Assembly: GCF_001741865.1 (NCBI RefSeq)
Contig: NZ_CP017147.1
Coordinates: 5,199,001 to 5,263,000, forward strand
Length of the DNA: 64,000 nucleotides
Reading direction: 5' to 3'
DNA from: Bosea vaviloviae
Lineage (GTDB): Bacteria; Pseudomonadota; Alphaproteobacteria; Rhizobiales; Beijerinckiaceae
This document shows, one piece after another, positions 26,665-35,042 of the stretch. Within the stretch, counting starts at the first letter, position 1. Each line of letters begins with the position of its first letter. Below the pieces are notes generated by a model that was not told where the DNA came from, searched no databases, and worked only from the letters and a program-made list of their open reading frames with translations. The position numbers were made by a program, and so were the translations under genes.

Positions 26665-26768
26665 CGCCCAAGTCCAGTCCTTGTCACCGCAGCTCAGCGA
26701 CATCGCCGCGCCATCGGAGATTAAAATGAATATAAACAAGGCCTTATACAGCAGTACAAGACAACGAT

Positions 26769-26815
26769 CAGATATTTGCCGTATTTGTAGCTGTCAATCT
26801 TTTGCGGCATCGCAA
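26769..26815 (-). promoter_or_regulatory. predicted receptor promoter with adjacent inverted repeat
   Basis: On the minus strand TTGACA (26797-26792), 17-bp spacer, TATCTG (26774-26769). Immediately upstream, TTGCG-GCAT-CGCAA (26802-26815) is an inverted repeat that could bind an iron- or haem-responsive regulator. The region 26700-26850 is strikingly AT-rich. The promoter is plausible; the operator is inference. Confidence 0.45.
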
Positions 26816-27018
26816 CTAAACTATAGATTTATTCTAACGAACAACTGAGAGGCCGGTTCGACTGCCTCGAATGTGGCAATCCCCCGCCGCCGGGACATGT
26901 TTCGCCACAGTCCTCTCCTCCCGATCTCGTGATCGTCACAGCGCCGCCGCAAGGCAGCTCCCTATTGCAACGCACAAGCGCCGGAGCATCATGGCAGGCG
27001 CCATCAGGGAACCCACGC

Positions 27019-28335
27019 ATGCTCGATCGCCGGAGCCTCTTGACCGGAGCCAGCGCCATGGCGGCCACGCTTGCCGGAACGGGGCGCAATGCCTCGGCCG
27101 CCGATGTCGACGTCGTCATCATCGGCGCGGGTGCGGCCGGCATCGCCGCCGCCCATGGCCTGAAGGTGGCGGGCCGCACGGTGATCCTGCTCGAAGCCCG
27201 CAACCGCATCGGCGGCCGTGCCTTCACCGATACCTCACTCGGCCCCGCCTATGACGCCGGTGCGATGTTCATCCACTGGGCCGAGCGCAACCCCTGGGTC
27301 CAGATCGCCCGCGAACTCGGCGTCGAGACGCCGAACGAACCCTGGGGCAGCGGCTTCCGGGTCTTCGCCGACGGCAAGCCCATGCCGGAGACCGACCGGC
27401 TGAAGCGCCGCAGCGCCTTCGGGCAGATCGACCGCAGGCTGGAGACTGTCGATCTGACCAAGCGCGACCTTTCGATCGCCGAACTGCTCGGCGATCTCGG
27501 CCCCGACATGGCCCCGGTCGCCTCCTCGGGCCTGCTGCTCTCGATCGGCGAGGAATCGGAGCGCATCTCGGCGCGCGATTACCAACGGCTCTGGGCGGGC
27601 GACGACCTCGTCGTGCCCTCCGGCTATGGCAACCTCGTCACGCGCCATGGCGCGGGTCTCGACATCCGCTTGAACGAGCCGGTCAGCACGATCGCCTGGG
27701 ATGGACCGGGCGTCGTCGTCACCAGCCCCTCCGGCAGCTTGCGGGCGAGTGCCTGCATCGTCACGGTGCCGGTCGGCGTGCTGAAGGCGAGCACGATCCG
27801 CTTCACGCCCGAATTGCCGGCGACCACACGCGACGCGCTCTCCGGCATCGGCATGGGCGCATTGACCAAGATCGCGCTCAAGGTCGAAGGCGAGCGCTTC
27901 GGCGTGACTGCGGGCATGAGCTTCCTTGAGGCCGGCTCGCCGAAGACGCTGATGAATTTCGACCTGTTCCCAGATGATCAGGACATCGTCATCGGCTATT
28001 TCGGCGGCGACCATGCCCGCGACCTCGCGAAGGCCGGCACGGCCGAGGCACAGGCCCATGTCACCGATCTGCTCTCGCAGATGCTCGGCGGCGATGTCCG
28101 CAAGGCGGTCAAGGCCTGCTCCTTCCCGGCCTGGTGGACCGACCCGTTCTCGCTCGGCTCCTATTCGGTTTGCCTGCCCGGCCGGGAGACGGCGCGCGAC
28201 GCGCTGGCCCAGCCGATCGGCGGGCGCATCTTCATCGCAGGCGAGGCAACGGCCGGCGGCGGCGCGATGACGGTCGGCGGCGCGACGCTGGCCGGGCGGG
28301 TGGCAGCCGCGGCGGTCGCGCGGCTGAAGGCCTGA
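27019..28335 (+). CDS. exported flavin amine oxidase (Tat signal)
   Basis: A 438-residue monoamine-oxidase-like flavoprotein. The N-terminus [20 protein letters not shown] is a twin-arginine signal, so it is probably exported folded with FAD. The dinucleotide motif [17 protein letters not shown] is at about 35-51, then [14 protein letters not shown]. The C-terminal FAD motif is [27 protein letters not shown]. The ORF could extend to 26929, but that would bury the Tat motif. Substrate amines are unknown. Divergent from the TonB receptor with a 354-bp AT-rich intergenic region between them. Confidence 0.88.
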   Translation: MLDRRSLLTGASAMAATLAGTGRNASAADVDVVIIGAGAAGIAAAHGLKVAGRTVILLEARNRIGGRAFTDTSLGPAYDAGAMFIHWAERNPWVQIARELGVETPNEPWGSGFRVFADGKPMPETDRLKRRSAFGQIDRRLETVDLTKRDLSIAELLGDLGPDMAPVASSGLLLSIGEESERISARDYQRLWAGDDLVVPSGYGNLVTRHGAGLDIRLNEPVSTIAWDGPGVVVTSPSGSLRASACIVTVPVGVLKASTIRFTPELPATTRDALSGIGMGALTKIALKVEGERFGVTAGMSFLEAGSPKTLMNFDLFPDDQDIVIGYFGGDHARDLAKAGTAEAQAHVTDLLSQMLGGDVRKAVKACSFPAWWTDPFSLGSYSVCLPGRETARDALAQPIGGRIFIAGEATAGGGAMTVGGATLAGRVAAAAVARLKA

Positions 28336-28396
28336 AGCGGGCTCGTGCGATCTCCCCACAGCACGGGCCGATGCAGCTCATTTTCAGAAGCCGGCG

Positions 28397-28720
28397 TCAC
28401 ACACCGGAACAGGGGTAGCGAAGCCTCAATCGCGGTACCAGCAACTCGGCCACGGTCTTGTCTCCAATCTCCGCACGCGGCAGCCTGATCAGATCCTTGA
28501 TGACGTCTTTGTAGGCGTCTGGTGGCGGGCAGATCGCGCCCGCACCGGCAAGGCCGAGGACGAAGCCCTCGGTGAAGGCCTGGCAGTTCGAGACGACCCG
28601 CTCATTGGTCGCCGAGCAGATGACGAAAAGCGGGCCGGCCTTCAGCTCGGCGGCTTTGACAGTCGGCGAGGCGAGCAGCAGCGCAGCGCCGATCACGAAA
28701 CCAAAACCGCGCATGCTCAT
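28397..28720 (-). CDS. small secreted protein, Rap1a/Tai-like
   Basis: A 107-residue protein with a signal peptide ([23 protein letters not shown], cleavage before AELKAG). The mature domain has four cysteines ([30 protein letters not shown]) and the C..F..G pattern ([19 protein letters not shown]) seen in the Rap1a/Tai immunity fold, followed by [37 protein letters not shown] residues typical of the family's end. GGGAG lies 5 bp before ATG 28720. No type VI effector gene is adjacent, so immunity is not implied; many such proteins are orphans. Confidence 0.72.
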   Translation of the reverse strand: MSMRGFGFVIGAALLLASPTVKAAELKAGPLFVICSATNERVVSNCQAFTEGFVLGLAGAGAICPPPDAYKDVIKDLIRLPRAEIGDKTVAELLVPRLRLRYPCSGV

Positions 28721-28966
28721 CGCACTCCCAGGGCAAACGAGCCCATCGCCCGTGATGAGCGCGCATGGATATGGCGTCCGCGTGCTGCTTCGCAAGCCGG
28801 GCAAAGCTCGGCCGGGACGCCCGCGAACAAGATCTCCAGCCCGAAAACGACCAAATCCGAGACAGCTTCGAAAGCGCCCCTTAACCCTTTCGCAACCCGC
28901 CTCTGGCGCAATCGTGGCCCAGTTCTCTCTCGGCAAACCAGCTCTCTTAACGACAAGCGTCGCGTC

Positions 28967-29836
28967 ATGCAGGTCGATCTTTTGGCCGGAACGGCCTATG
29001 GCACGGCAGCGATGCCGCTGCGCCAACCCACCATCCTGGTTTTCGATTCCGGTCTGGGCGGGCTCACCGTCCTGGCCGAGATGACGCGCGCGCGTCCCGA
29101 TGCCCGCATCGTCTATGCCGCGGACGATGCCGGCTTTCCCTATGGCCGACTCGACGAGGCAACCCTGGTCGGGCGCGTGCTGAGCGTGATGGAGCGGCTG
29201 GTCGAGCGCTGCCATCCCGATCTCGTCGTCATCGCCTGCAACACCGCCTCGACCTTGGTGCTGCCCGCCTTGCGGGCGCGTTTCAGCATTCCCTTCGTCG
29301 GCACGGTTCCGGCGATCAAGCCGGCCGCCGAGCTGACGCGGAGCCGCCTGATCTCGGTGCTGGCGACGCCAGGCACCGTCGCCCGCGACTACACCCGTGA
29401 CCTGATCGCAACCTATGCCGGGGCCTGCCACGTCACGCTGGTCGGCTCGACGCGGCTTGCCGGCCTCGCCGAAGCGGCGCTCAAGGGCGAGGCCATCGAC
29501 GACGCAGCGGTCCTGGCCGAGATCGCGCCCTGCTTCGTCGCCAAAGACGGCGCCCGCACGGATGTGGTCACGCTGTCCTGCACCCATTACCCCTTGCTGA
29601 TCGAGCGGATGCGGCGGCTCGCGCCCTGGCCGGTGAGCTGGATCGACCCGGCCCCGGCCGTCGCCCGGCGCGTCACCCAGCTCCTCGGGCCGGCCATGCC
29701 CCGGCTCGCAGAGGCTGCCGGTGAAGCGCCGGCGATCTTTACCAGCGGCGCCGGCATCAGCGGCCCGCTGCGCATCGCCTTGGCCGGCTACGGGCTGACC
29801 CAGATCACCATCGAGGCGATCCCGCTCGCGAACTGA
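28967..29836 (+). CDS. murI: glutamate racemase
   Basis: A 289-residue Asp/Glu racemase. D27-S28 sit in [12 protein letters not shown], the two catalytic cysteines are C91 (IACNTASTL) and C205 (LSCTHYPLL). It makes D-glutamate for peptidoglycan. The first 20 residues ([20 protein letters not shown]) precede the usual start, so ATG 29012 (MPLRQPT) is an alternative. The 246-bp gap upstream holds no other gene that I can see. Confidence 0.93.
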   Translation: MQVDLLAGTAYGTAAMPLRQPTILVFDSGLGGLTVLAEMTRARPDARIVYAADDAGFPYGRLDEATLVGRVLSVMERLVERCHPDLVVIACNTASTLVLPALRARFSIPFVGTVPAIKPAAELTRSRLISVLATPGTVARDYTRDLIATYAGACHVTLVGSTRLAGLAEAALKGEAIDDAAVLAEIAPCFVAKDGARTDVVTLSCTHYPLLIERMRRLAPWPVSWIDPAPAVARRVTQLLGPAMPRLAEAAGEAPAIFTSGAGISGPLRIALAGYGLTQITIEAIPLAN

Positions 29837-29876
29837 GAGCGCTCCAACGTCGCGGCGGAACCGGTTGAAGCGCCAA

Positions 29877-29909
29877 GCGTTTTCCTGACGTCGTCGCGTT
29901 TTCCTGACG
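29877..29909. repeat. two direct 14-bp repeats before the His-rich gene
   Basis: GCGTTTTCCTGACG occurs at 29877-29890 and again at 29896-29909 (period 19), 34 bp before the ATG of the His-rich peptide gene. A spacing near two helical turns fits a dimeric activator site, but this is only a suggestion. Confidence 0.5.
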
Positions 29910-29942
29910 CCGCTCCCGCAGCGCCGCGAAGGAGGAAAGGAC

Positions 29943-30176
29943 ATGAAAAAGCTTCTTCTGATCATCGCGCTGGCGTTTGGCTTCGCCCTCATCGGAGTCA
30001 GCGCGAGTTCCGAGGCTCAGGCCAAGCCGCATGGCTGGCATAAGAGCCATGGCCACCATTACGGGCACCGTCATGGCCCCCGCCGGCATTATGGCTGGCA
30101 TCGCGGCCATCATTACGGCTGGTACAAGCACCATCGCCACCACCGCTACGGCCATTGGCGCGGCTATTACTGGTGA
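29943..30176 (+). CDS. small secreted histidine/glycine/tyrosine-rich protein
   Basis: A 77-residue protein with signal peptide MKKLLLIIALAFGFALIGVS and cleavage after SEAQA. The mature part (about 50 residues) has 18 histidines with Gly, Tyr, Trp and Arg in GHHYGHRHG-like units, and no cysteine. AAGGAGGAAAGG precedes the ATG, a very strong ribosome site. Such peptides may bind Ni, Zn, Cu or haem, or act as envelope proteins; the function is unknown. Independent of rpsD downstream, which has its own promoter. Confidence 0.75.
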   Translation: MKKLLLIIALAFGFALIGVSASSEAQAKPHGWHKSHGHHYGHRHGPRRHYGWHRGHHYGWYKHHRHHRYGHWRGYYW

Positions 30177-30205
30177 GATGTCGGGGCGCCGGCGACCGGA
30201 CGGAT

Positions 30206-30235
30206 TTGACTTCGCACCGGCCTTGAGCCTATAGG
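30206..30235 (+). promoter_or_regulatory. predicted rpsD promoter
   Basis: TTGACT at 30206-30211, 17-18 bp spacer, then CTATAGG (30229-30235). This closely fits the alphaproteobacterial housekeeping consensus (CTTGAC, 17 bp, CTATAT). Confidence 0.65.
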
Positions 30236-30243
30236 GCTCCCGT

Positions 30244-30276
30244 CGCGCGGGTCCATCAGGGCCCGCGTGGCTTTTT
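30244..30276 (+). terminator. hairpin plus T-run in the rpsD leader
   Basis: GCGCGGG pairs with CCCGCG across a short loop and is followed by TGGCTTTTT. It lies downstream of the predicted rpsD promoter and about 100 bp before the rpsD ATG, so it looks like an attenuator in the leader. It could instead terminate readthrough from the upstream gene. Confidence 0.45.
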
Positions 30277-30376
30277 CCGCACCCGTGATCCGCTCTCAGG
30301 AGCCGGATCTGTCGCCCCGGAGATGGGGAGCAGGAGGGCGCGGTCCTCACTCGCGAACCTAGAGGACACGCGAAAC

Positions 30377-30994
30377 ATGACCAAGCGCCACGAGGCGAAG
30401 TACAAGATTGACCGCCGTCTCGGTCAGAACATCTGGGGCCGCCCGAAATCCCCGGTCAACCGCCGCGAATACGGCCCCGGCCAGCACGGCCAGCGCCGCA
30501 AGGGCAAGCCTTCCGATTTCGGCACGCAGCTGCGCGCCAAGCAGAAGCTCAAGGGTTATTACGGCTCGATCTCCGAGAAGCAGTTCCGCCGCTATTACGC
30601 CGAGGCGATCCGCCTTAAGGGCGATTCGGGCGAGAACCTGATCGGCCTGCTCGAGCGCCGCCTGGACGCCGTGATCTACCGCGCCAAGTTCGTGGCGACG
30701 GTCTTCGCCGCCCGCCAGTTCGTCAACCACGGCCATGTCACGGTCAACGGCAAGCGCGTCAACATCGCGTCCTACCAGGTCAAGCCGGGCGACGTGATCG
30801 CGGTCAAGGAGAGCTCCCGCCAGCTCGCCATCGTGATCGAAGCCGCTGCACTGGCCGAGCGCGACGTGCCTGACTACATCGATGCCGACCACAACAAGTC
30901 GACCGCCACCTACACCCGCACGCCGACCCTGACGGACGTGCCCTATGCGGTGCAGATGGAACCGAACCTTGTCATCGAGTTCTACTCGCGCTGA
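30377..30994 (+). CDS. rpsD: 30S ribosomal protein S4
   Basis: A 205-residue S4 protein: [22 protein letters not shown], then [23 protein letters not shown], and the S4 RNA-binding domain ([26 protein letters not shown], with [13 protein letters not shown]). It binds 16S rRNA early in 30S assembly. ATG 30377 is the canonical start; the in-frame extension to 30323 is spurious. It stands alone, away from the main ribosomal operons, as usual in alphaproteobacteria, with its own promoter and terminator. Confidence 0.97.
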   Translation: MTKRHEAKYKIDRRLGQNIWGRPKSPVNRREYGPGQHGQRRKGKPSDFGTQLRAKQKLKGYYGSISEKQFRRYYAEAIRLKGDSGENLIGLLERRLDAVIYRAKFVATVFAARQFVNHGHVTVNGKRVNIASYQVKPGDVIAVKESSRQLAIVIEAAALAERDVPDYIDADHNKSTATYTRTPTLTDVPYAVQMEPNLVIEFYSR

Positions 30995-31039
30995 TTCAGT
31001 TTCGCAGAGCCGGGCCGCAAGCGCCTGGCGGGATTCACG

Positions 31040-31075
31040 AAAGGGCGGCTCGCAAGAGCCGCCCTTTCCGTATTT
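31040..31075 (+). terminator. rho-independent terminator of rpsD
   Basis: A perfect 12-bp stem (AAAGGGCGGCTC at 31040-31051, complement at 31056-31067) with a GCAA tetraloop, followed by a T-containing tract (CCGTATTTTG). It begins 45 bp after the rpsD stop. Confidence 0.88.
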
Positions 31076-31154
31076 TGTCCCCCTCACGGTTTTTGCGGGC
31101 GCTTCTTCGGTCCGGCTGTTGAGCCTTCGCTCCGGCCCGCCTACGCTCCCCGAC

Positions 31155-31982
31155 GTGACCTCTATTCCTCCCGCTTGGACGCACCTCCAGCCCGACTCGC
31201 TCAAGGCGCTCCTGGAGCCGCCCGGCAGGGTCCCGCAGGCTATCCGCCTCACGCCCTACAACGTCCCTGTTGAGGCCGCCCTACAGGTCCCCATGGTCAT
31301 CGCCGCGCGGCTCCTGCTGGCGCTTGCCGTGGAGAAAGGCGGGCTCGTGCTCACGCCTGCTGGAGCCCTCAAGCGTGTCGATGTCCGGCATGTCTTCGAC
31401 GGGACGGAATGGCCGGGATACGACAAGACCACCACGCTCGCGATGAACAAGGTCATCAACGAAGATGACGCCTACGGGGTCCTTTTCACGAGGATCGTGC
31501 TGCAGGCTGCCGGGCTCTTGAGGAAGCGCCTGGGAGTCCTCAAGGCAACCAAGGTGGGAAACGCCCTGCTTGCTCCTGAAGCGGCCCCCGCCCTGCTGGC
31601 TGAACTGTTTGAAGCGTTGTTCTGGAAGGTGAACCTTCAGGACTTCGACAACAACCCGATCGACTTCTGGCCGCAGCACCATATGGGTGTGGTCCTGTGG
31701 AGCCTGTCGGTGACGGCGCATGGCTGGTCAAGCGCGGCGAGCTTGATGGAGTCCTGTACGATCATGGACACGCTCGACAAGGTGCCGAGGCCCGACCTCC
31801 CGGAGTTCGCCATGGTGTCCCGTGTCTTGCGCCCCCTCACATGGTTGGGGGTTTTCGAGAGCCGGAAACAGAAGCGGCATTCCGGGAGGGGGGTCGATGA
31901 GGATTTCCGGAAGGGGGCGCTATTTGGGCAGTTGGTGGCGTTTGAGGTGGAGATGAAGGGCGCGGAGGCGGCGCGGCATTGA
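31155..31982 (+). CDS. hypothetical protein beside the IS element
   Basis: A 275-residue protein I do not recognise with certainty. The start is unclear: GTG 31155 begins VTSIPPAWTHLQPDSLKALL, the frame stays open back to 30945, and no clear ribosome site is seen. Notable segments are GGLVLTPAGALKRVDVRHVF, WPGYDKTTTLAMNKV and IDFWPQHHMGVVLWSLS. The middle part weakly recalls the C-terminal region of plasmid pRiA4b ORF-3-like proteins. No signal or membrane segment. The stop is only 20 bp from the left inverted repeat of the IS element, so the original C-terminus may have been altered. Confidence 0.6.
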   Translation: MTSIPPAWTHLQPDSLKALLEPPGRVPQAIRLTPYNVPVEAALQVPMVIAARLLLALAVEKGGLVLTPAGALKRVDVRHVFDGTEWPGYDKTTTLAMNKVINEDDAYGVLFTRIVLQAAGLLRKRLGVLKATKVGNALLAPEAAPALLAELFEALFWKVNLQDFDNNPIDFWPQHHMGVVLWSLSVTAHGWSSAASLMESCTIMDTLDKVPRPDLPEFAMVSRVLRPLTWLGVFESRKQKRHSGRGVDEDFRKGALFGQLVAFEVEMKGAEAARH

Positions 31983-32002
31983 GGGCGAATGTCGCAATTG
32001 GG

Positions 32003-32024
32003 CCGATTGTGTTGAAGAAGTCGG
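32003..32024 (+). repeat. left terminal inverted repeat of the IS
   Basis: 22 bp, CCGATTGTGTTGAAGAAGTC followed by GG, identical in reverse complement to 33510-33531. Confidence 0.82.
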
Positions 32025-32079
32025 CGCTGGGGTCGGCTGCCGATTGATGCTGAACGGGTCGCTGAGAGGGCGTTCGCCC

Positions 32080-33456
32080 TCATGCCGCCAGGGGCGGTGC
32101 TCCGGCCGGCATCAGCTTCGCCATTTTCCTGAGGTTCTGGGCGGTGGCTGCGAGGAGGAACTCGTCGCGGGCGCCGCATGGTCCTCGCAAGCGCAGGCGA
32201 TCGAGTTTGAGGATGCGCTTCAGGTGCGCGAACAGCATCTCGACCTTCTTCCGCTCTCGTCGCGAGGTTACGTATGCATCGGTGGCGGCGATGTCGCGCG
32301 CCATGTCGCGGGCGCCTTCGTGGATGGAGCGGAGGATCTTGCGAGCAGGATCTTTCGGACAGCACTTTGGCTTCAGGGAACAGGCGTCGCAGTCGCTCTT
32401 GATCGCCCGGTAGCGCATGAGGCCTTCAGGATCGATACCGTCGCGCGGCACCGCGAAGGGCCGTCGGAACTGCCGCAACTCCTTGCCGTCCGGGCAGATG
32501 TAGAGATCGCGATCGTGATCATAGGCGAAGTCGGAGCGGCTGAATGTGCCGTCCCGGCGCGTGGATTTGTCGAACACCGGGATATGCGGCTCGATACCGC
32601 GCTCGTGCACCAGCCAGGCCAGGTTCTCGGCCGAGCCATAAGCGGCGTCTGCGACCAGCTTCTCAGGCCATGTGCCGAACCTGTCCTGCGTGCGACCGAT
32701 CATGGTTCGCGCGGCGCCGACCTCGGCCTGCCGCACTGCCGTGGTCGCCTCGACATCCATGATGACGGCATGCTTCAGATCGATCAGGTAGTTCGTTGCA
32801 TAGGCAAAGAAGGCCTGCCCGCCATGGGCGGCCGTCCAGCGCGCGGCAGGATCAGCCGGCGAGATGAACTTGGGCACGACCGGCGTCGCCGCGCCGAAGG
32901 CGGCATCGTCAAGCACGGTCAGATACTCGCGCACCGCATGGTTGGCGGTCTCGGGCGCCAACCCGTCCTTGCCGGGCACGCCGTTCTGGCGATTGGCGTC
33001 GGCCTTGATCAGGCTGGCATCGACGGCAAACCCCTCGCCACCAACCAGCCCCTCCGCCATGCAGCGCCTGACCGTCGTCTCGAACACCTCGCGCAACAGA
33101 TCGCTGTCGCGGAAGCGACCGTGCCGGTTCTTTGAGAAGGTGGAATGGTCGGGCACATCCCCCTCCAGACCGAGCCGGCAGAACCAGCGATAGGCCAGGT
33201 TCAGATGGACCTCGTCGCAGAGTCTGCGCTCGGAGCGGATGCCGAAGCAGTAGCCGACGATCAGCATTCGGATCATCAACTCGGGATCGATCGAGGGCCG
33301 GCCGGTGTCGCTGTAGAACGGGCGCAAATGCGCCCGAATGCCGGACAGATCGACAAAGAGATCGATGGCGCGCAGCAGGTGATGCGCAGGGACGTGCCGT
33401 TCCAGGCTGAACTCGTAGAACAGTGCCTCCTGCGCAACCGTCCGCTCGCCCATCAT
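32080..33456 (-). CDS. IS1182-family DDE transposase
   Basis: A 458-residue transposase starting MMGERTVAQEALFYEFSLER, a very common N-terminus of this family. The N-terminal DUF772-type helical domain (IDPELMIRMLIVGYCFGIRSERRLC) is followed by the catalytic core with GEGFAVDASLIKADAN (first Asp), ADAAYGSAENLAWL (second Asp) and the C-terminal ERKKVEMLFAHLKRIL (Glu). A cysteine cluster (SDCDACSLKPKCCP) is also normal. No frameshift is present. Confidence 0.87.
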   Translation of the reverse strand: MMGERTVAQEALFYEFSLERHVPAHHLLRAIDLFVDLSGIRAHLRPFYSDTGRPSIDPELMIRMLIVGYCFGIRSERRLCDEVHLNLAYRWFCRLGLEGDVPDHSTFSKNRHGRFRDSDLLREVFETTVRRCMAEGLVGGEGFAVDASLIKADANRQNGVPGKDGLAPETANHAVREYLTVLDDAAFGAATPVVPKFISPADPAARWTAAHGGQAFFAYATNYLIDLKHAVIMDVEATTAVRQAEVGAARTMIGRTQDRFGTWPEKLVADAAYGSAENLAWLVHERGIEPHIPVFDKSTRRDGTFSRSDFAYDHDRDLYICPDGKELRQFRRPFAVPRDGIDPEGLMRYRAIKSDCDACSLKPKCCPKDPARKILRSIHEGARDMARDIAATDAYVTSRRERKKVEMLFAHLKRILKLDRLRLRGPCGARDEFLLAATAQNLRKMAKLMPAGAPPLAA

Positions 33457-33509
33457 CGCGCCGCCCTCCGCAGCGACGACTGAATCAGAACCTCAAGCTC
33501 CCAGCAACA

Positions 33510-33531
33510 CCGACTTCTTCAACACAATCGG
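33510..33531 (-). repeat. right terminal inverted repeat of the IS
   Basis: 22 bp, exact reverse complement of 32003-32024. Confidence 0.82.
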
Positions 33532-33572
33532 TCGTTATCGGACTTCGGTTGGGGGCTCCATAGGAGATCGGG

Positions 33573-34076
33573 ATGGCAGGCAGGCTAGCTCGGGTCGCGT
33601 TGATCAGCAGCGCTATTCTGGTTCTTCCATGGGCTGGCTGCTCGCTCGCCAGCCGCTCATATCAGCGCAATTTGCTGCCCGAGAAGCTGCAAACTGGCTG
33701 GTTTTACGCCGAAGGGAGCTGCAACAGCTTTCTGGGCTATGTTGGCGCGTTCGCTTTCAGCTTGTCCGACAAAACAGTCGATGCCTTGAAAAACGAAGGA
33801 TTAGCGTTTTTTCACGGCGATGATGATCCTGCCAAGATGATAACGCCAACATACTTTCATGGAGAGTGGAAAGAGACGCCGCCTGTGCAGCCATCGTTTT
33901 TTGCCGATGGACCTGGGGCTTTCATTCACTGTGGGCAAGCTCATTCTTGGCTTTGGCCCAAAGGGATTATCGACGCACTCCGCAAACCTGGGAGCTTCTA
34001 TAAACAGCAGGGCGGCAGGGGGATCTATGTAATCCCCGAACTTAGCCTAGTGGTGGGGGTAGGGTATGATCGATGA
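33573..34076 (+). CDS. hypothetical exported protein right of the IS
   Basis: A 167-residue protein of unknown family. The N-terminus is hydrophobic (VALISSAILVLPWAGCSL), a signal peptide or an atypical lipobox (WAGC). The mature part includes YAEGSCNSFLGYVGAFAFSLSD, FFADGPGAFIHCGQAHSWLWP and GGRGIYVIPELSLVVGVGYD. Base composition is clearly lower in GC than the neighbours, suggesting horizontal acquisition. It starts 40 bp beyond the IS end; the IS may have separated it from its original promoter. Confidence 0.6.
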   Translation: MAGRLARVALISSAILVLPWAGCSLASRSYQRNLLPEKLQTGWFYAEGSCNSFLGYVGAFAFSLSDKTVDALKNEGLAFFHGDDDPAKMITPTYFHGEWKETPPVQPSFFADGPGAFIHCGQAHSWLWPKGIIDALRKPGSFYKQQGGRGIYVIPELSLVVGVGYDR

Positions 34077-34112
34077 GAGTCAGCAATGGGTTGGGAAGCG
34101 ACCTCCGGACAA

Positions 34113-34325
34113 TCAGCCGCCAAAATCTGAGCGCCCTACTCTTACCGCCCGGCCTCCCCAATCCCCCCTCGGCCCCTCGCGTTTCCTGTAGGTCGCCATC
34201 ACGTACCCTGCCGGGGTCCTGAAGGGCCTCTTGCCGCTGCGGGTCGGGAGCGTACAGGGCGTTGCGAAGACCGGCTGCGCCCCACCCGCCCGCACTGCCG
34301 CAGGCCAGAGCGGGATCGCAAGCAT
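34113..34325 (-). CDS. possible small exported protein
   Basis: A 70-residue reading frame starting MLAIPLWPAAVRAGGAQPVF, possibly with a short signal peptide, then basic PTRSGKRPFRTPAGYVMATY. The ribosome site is weak, and overlapping frames are also open, so this may not be a gene. Otherwise 34077-34424 shows nothing I can identify. Confidence 0.25.
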   Translation of the reverse strand: MLAIPLWPAAVRAGGAQPVFATPCTLPTRSGKRPFRTPAGYVMATYRKREGPRGDWGGRAVRVGRSDFGG

Positions 34326-34424
34326 CAACACTTCGAACGAAGCAGAGCGCGCGTCGCACCACCTTCGCAAAAGCGGCAACACCACGCGCCGGCCCACTTC
34401 AAGGCAGATGGCGCTCAGGCGGGC

Positions 34425-34577
34425 TCACAGATGCGAGCCGGCCTCGTCGCGAAAGCAGTAACAGCCGAGGCTGAGGCAGCCGATCAGGATCGAGATCGCA
34501 TAGGGCCCCAAGAGGCATAGAACGAAGACCGAGCCGATGAAGCCCCGCATCCCCCATGTCAACCATGTCGCCGTCAT
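34425..34577 (-). CDS. 50-residue membrane protein
   Basis: Starting at ATG 34577, with GAGGAGGTGACC immediately upstream (strong ribosome site), the frame reads MTATWLTWGMRGFIGSVFVL, a hydrophobic helix continuing through CLLGPYAISILIGCLSLGCY, and ends CFRDEAGSHL. One or two membrane helices with three to four cysteines. It is too short to be found by a 60-codon filter. Function unknown; small single-gene membrane proteins of this sort are often stress induced. The leader (34578-34690) is AT-rich, suggesting a nearby promoter. Confidence 0.55.
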   Translation of the reverse strand: MTATWLTWGMRGFIGSVFVLCLLGPYAISILIGCLSLGCYCFRDEAGSHL

Positions 34578-34765
34578 GGTCACCTCCTCGCAGTGGATTT
34601 ACTGCTGAAACGTAAATGCGAAGCGATGAATTCAACTTAAACAAGTATGGTGAATCGCAGGCCCGTCGATTTTACCTGTTGTCAGCGATGTTCGCCTTCC
34701 CCTCGGCTGACAGTGCCGCATAATTTTACCAGGCCTTGCCGGCCCTGATTCGGGAAAGGATGACC

Positions 34766-35008
34766 ATGATGAAGACGCTGCTCGCCGCCCTCGCCTTGAC
34801 CTGTCTCTCCAGCCTCGCCCAGGCACAAAGCTGCGCGGTCCAGGCCGGCGACAAGAAGCTCAATGGCGCCGCCAAGACCAGCTTCCTGACGAAATGCGAA
34901 AAGGATGCCGGCGCGGCTTGCGACAAGCAGGCGGCAGACAAGAAGCTCGCCGGCGCGGCCAAGGCCAGCTTCACCAAGAAATGCGTCTCGGACGCCGCCG
35001 GCACCTGA
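34766..35008 (+). CDS. PsiF-repeat periplasmic protein
   Basis: An 80-residue protein with signal peptide MMKTLLAALALTCLSSLAQA and a mature part made of two PsiF-like repeats (LNGAAKTSFLTKCEKDA and LAGAAKASFTKKCVSDA), each with lysines and a cysteine. PsiF proteins were named from phosphate starvation in E. coli; their role is unknown. AAAGGA sits 5 bp before ATG 34766; ATG 34760 is in frame but lies at the site itself. Confidence 0.85.
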   Translation: MMKTLLAALALTCLSSLAQAQSCAVQAGDKKLNGAAKTSFLTKCEKDAGAACDKQAADKKLAGAAKASFTKKCVSDAAGT

Positions 35009-35042
35009 GATCTTCCGCACCGGCGCTAGAGCCGGGGGCGCG

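Larger units (their letters stand above)
32001..33533 (-). mobile_element. IS1182-type insertion sequence, apparently intact
   Basis: About 1.53 kb holding one transposase ORF, bounded by perfect 22-bp inverted repeats: 32003-32024 (CCGATTGTGTTGAAGAAGTC start) and 33510-33531 (its complement). Similarity of the two ends continues weakly inward. No obvious target duplication can be read from the flanks. The full-length reading frame suggests recent activity. Confidence 0.8.

Noticed and set aside
28397..29992. 531-codon open frame on the minus strand across murI
   Set aside because: It is antisense to a clear glutamate racemase gene. Only its last 107 codons (from ATG 28720) have a signal peptide and a ribosome site, so I kept just that part.
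31991..33545. Target-site duplication for the IS element
   Set aside because: I compared the bases flanking both inverted repeats and found no convincing direct repeat.
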